A stretch of 7,941 nt of DNA from Bacillota bacterium (GTDB taxonomy: Bacteria; Bacillota; Clostridia; Christensenellales; Aristaeellaceae): positions 1-7,941 of the forward strand of contig JAEWNM010000260.1 of assembly GCA_023392755.1 (NCBI GenBank), given 5' to 3'. Below, one piece after another: positions 5,968 through 7,941 of the stretch. A model generated the notes under the pieces. The model had not been told where the DNA came from. It did not search any database and saw nothing but the letters and a program-made list of their open reading frames with translations. A program made the position numbers and the translations under genes. Within the stretch, counting starts at the first letter, position 1. Each line of letters opens with the position of its first letter.

Positions 5968-5997
5968 TGTTAAGCGCGGCAGAGGAGGGGTACCGGG

Positions 5998-6990
5998 ATG
6001 GAAAAAGGGAGATATATCATAAAACGACTTATGCTGGCGGCCATTACGCTGCTGCTGATTACGTTTGTGGTGTTTTTTGTGATTCAGCTGCCGCCGGGGG
6101 ATTATGTGGATACGCTGGTCGCCAAAATGATATCCGAGGGTGAACGGGTGACGGAGGCGGAAATACGGATACTGAAGGAAACATATGGCGTCAACCGGCC
6201 GTTTATGGTGCAGTATTTGACCTGGCTGGGCGGCGTGCTGACGGGTGACTGGGGCACTTCCTTCTACTATAATCAGGATATTCTCGTGAAAATCGGCGAA
6301 ACACTGGGCATCACACTCACCCTTTCCATTTTCACCATGATCTTTACGTACCTTCTGTCCATCCCCATTGCCATCTATTCGGCCAAGCACCAATATTCCA
6401 TCGGGGATTATCTGTTTACATTTGTAGGCTTTATCGGCATGGCTATTCCCAACTTCCTGTTTGCCATTTTGCTGATGTACGGTTCCTACAAGCTGCTTGG
6501 CGACCCACTGATGGGGCTGCCCGAATTTGGCATTACATCCTTTGAAACCTTGCTTGAGTGGGCGAAGCGTATGCTGATTCCCATTCTTGTAATCGGCACC
6601 AGCGGCACCTGCGGCCTGATACGCTCCATCCGGGCGCAGATGCTCGATGAGCAGGGCCAGCCGTATGTGCTGGCCATCCGGGCCAAGGGTGTGAGTGAAA
6701 GCGCCATCACCTTCAAGTATCAGATGCGGGCGGTTTTGAATCCCATTGTCAGCGGCCTTGGCGGCATGATCTCCGGCATATTCAACGGCAGCACCATCAC
6801 CGCCATCGTCTTAATGCTTCCCACGCTGGGGCCGGTGCTTTTAAAAGCATTGCAAACCCAGGATATTTACCTTTCAGGCGGCATTTTGCTGATTTCGGCA
6901 ATACTGGTCGTCGCCGGCAATCTGATTTCCGATCTGCTCCTGGCGGTACTCGATCCGCGCATCAAGCTGTTGGAGGAGAGACAAAAATGA
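5998..6990 (+). CDS. ABC transporter permease, DppB/OppB type
   Basis: A 330-residue inner-membrane permease of the binding-protein-dependent transport family (BPD_transp_1). Six hydrophobic segments are visible at about residues 8-30, 104-129, 137-163, 192-210, 252-280 and 293-318. The first is followed by an extracellular loop ending in the conserved GDWGTSF (83-89). The EAA loop that contacts the ATPase is at about 223-250 (YVLAIRAKGVSESAITF and onward, ending in NPI), with the expected Ala-x-x-x-Gly core. The C-terminal DPRIK (319-323) is typical of DppB proteins. ATG 5998 has GAGGAGGGG seven bases upstream. It forms the channel with the overlapping DppC-type permease and receives substrate from the upstream binding protein. 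The substrate class is inferred only from the neighbours. Confidence 0.93.
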   Translation: MEKGRYIIKRLMLAAITLLLITFVVFFVIQLPPGDYVDTLVAKMISEGERVTEAEIRILKETYGVNRPFMVQYLTWLGGVLTGDWGTSFYYNQDILVKIGETLGITLTLSIFTMIFTYLLSIPIAIYSAKHQYSIGDYLFTFVGFIGMAIPNFLFAILLMYGSYKLLGDPLMGLPEFGITSFETLLEWAKRMLIPILVIGTSGTCGLIRSIRAQMLDEQGQPYVLAIRAKGVSESAITFKYQMRAVLNPIVSGLGGMISGIFNGSTITAIVLMLPTLGPVLLKALQTQDIYLSGGILLISAILVVAGNLISDLLLAVLDPRIKLLEERQK

Positions 6991-7941
6991 GCCTGCACGA
7001 ACCAAGCGTTTCGGTCGCGGAGGCCGCCCTTTCTCAAAAGGAGCGGCGCAAGCTGGAAAAGAAAAGGAAAAAGCAGGAGAAGTATTATCTTTCCTCCCAG
7101 TGGAAGCTGATGGGCCGGAAGCTTCTTCGGCATAAGCTGGCGGTGATCAGCTTTGTGGTGCTGGGCATTTTGTATTTTGGCGCGGTCTTTGCCCCCTTCC
7201 TTTCACCCAAGGGGTTGGAGGATTATTCAGGGACCTATTCCAACGCGCCGCCCACCGCAATCCATTTCTATCACGGCGGGGAGTTTATCGGCCCCTTCGT
7301 ATACAGGTATACGGTGGAACGGGACATGTTTGAAAACAAAATATTCAGGGAAGACACATCCCAGCCCTATCCCCTGAAGTTTTTCGCCAAGGGCGGCGCT
7401 TACAAGATTTTGGGTTTCATCCCCGGCGACATCCATTTGTTCCAGGTGGACAATACCAATCTGCCCAAAGGCAAGGACCCGACCCAGGTGCTTTTGTTCG
7501 GCGGCGACAAGCTGGGCCGCGACCTTTATTCCCGCGTGCTGCTGGGCAGTCAAATTTCGCTGACCGTCCCGCTCTTGGGTACGCTGATCTCCTTTGTGCT
7601 GGCGGTGATCATCGGCGGCATATCCGGCTACTACGGCGGCATTGCCGATATCGTCATACAGCGGATTATCGAGGTTCTGTCCTCCTTTCCGACGCTGCCG
7701 CTGTGGATGGCCCTTTCCGCCGCCATACCGGCCGGCATACCGGTGGAGCAGGTGTTTTTGCTCATCACCGTCATCATGAGCTTACTTAGTTGGCCGGGCC
7801 TTGCGCGCACGGTCCGCTCCAAATTCCTGTCGCTGAAAAAGGCGGATTTCATTATGGCGGCCAGGCTGTCCGGCGTGTCGGACGCGGCCATCATCCGCCG
7901 CCACCTGGTGCCGGGCTTCATGAGCTACCTGATTGTAAGCC
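6987..7941 (+). CDS. ABC transporter permease, DppC/OppC type (truncated by window)
   Basis: The start ATG (6987-6989) overlaps the preceding stop as ATGA, with GGAGGAG (6972-6978) eight bases upstream, so coupled translation is likely. The first 318 residues are present; the C-terminus lies past the right edge. Residues 16-33 form a highly basic, probably helical cytoplasmic extension (KERRKLEKKRKKQEK). Membrane segment 1 is at about 50-72. The DppC signature GGDKLGRDLYSR (172-183) precedes further membrane segments, and an EAA-type loop is at about 288-310 (FIMAARLSGVSDAAIIRRH). The extracellular stretch between segment 1 and the signature is about 100 residues, longer than in typical peptide OppC proteins. 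It contains a PYPLKFFAKGGAYKILGFIP region that I associate with permeases paired with the long SBP subgroup. It should pair with the DppB-type permease in one complex. ATPase genes are expected downstream but not seen. Confidence 0.92.
   Translation, partial: MSLHEPSVSVAEAALSQKERRKLEKKRKKQEKYYLSSQWKLMGRKLLRHKLAVISFVVLGILYFGAVFAPFLSPKGLEDYSGTYSNAPPTAIHFYHGGEFIGPFVYRYTVERDMFENKIFREDTSQPYPLKFFAKGGAYKILGFIPGDIHLFQVDNTNLPKGKDPTQVLLFGGDKLGRDLYSRVLLGSQISLTVPLLGTLISFVLAVIIGGISGYYGGIADIVIQRIIEVLSSFPTLPLWMALSAAIPAGIPVEQVFLLITVIMSLLSWPGLARTVRSKFLSLKKADFIMAARLSGVSDAAIIRRHLVPGFMSYLIVS

Overview
The window looks like part of a carbohydrate-utilisation locus from a moderately GC-rich member of the Firmicutes, probably Clostridia. 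The clues are strong AGGAGG-type ribosome binding sites, sigma-A-like promoters with extended -10 elements, and protein sequences close in style to clostridial families. The lineage is an inference from style, not a measured placement.

Layout. Positions 1-128 hold the last 41 codons of an unidentified plus-strand gene, closed by a rho-independent terminator (151-196). Two minus-strand genes follow. Upstream is a cytoplasmic GH38-like / DUF5054 putative glycoside hydrolase (1026-3137), and downstream is a PhnP-like metallo-beta-lactamase-fold hydrolase (208-1029). They overlap in an ATGA and are probably translationally coupled. A divergent regulatory region (3138-3640) separates them from a plus-strand transport operon. 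That operon has a large family-5 solute-binding protein (3641-5662), a 335-base hairpin-rich spacer, a DppB/OppB-type permease (5998-6990), and a DppC/OppC-type permease (6987 to the window edge, truncated) that overlaps the first permease by ATGA. ATPase genes, if present, lie beyond the right edge.

How the genes may work together. The binding protein belongs to the long variant of SBP family 5, which often serves oligosaccharides rather than peptides. The most economical reading is that a glycan-derived oligosaccharide is bound outside and imported by the permease pair. It would then be cleaved inside by the GH38-like enzyme, with the MBL hydrolase handling a derived ester, lactone or phosphodiester. 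The substrate cannot be read from the sequence.

The least explained parts are non-coding. The divergent region carries four exact copies of the octamer TATGTGCA, three of them spaced 30 and 32 bases apart, and a separate 16-base palindrome sits between two of them. The spacer inside the transport operon holds five consecutive inverted repeats. The protein-coding part is a recognisable transporter-plus-hydrolase arrangement, and I see no clear sign of a wholly new enzymatic or defence system.
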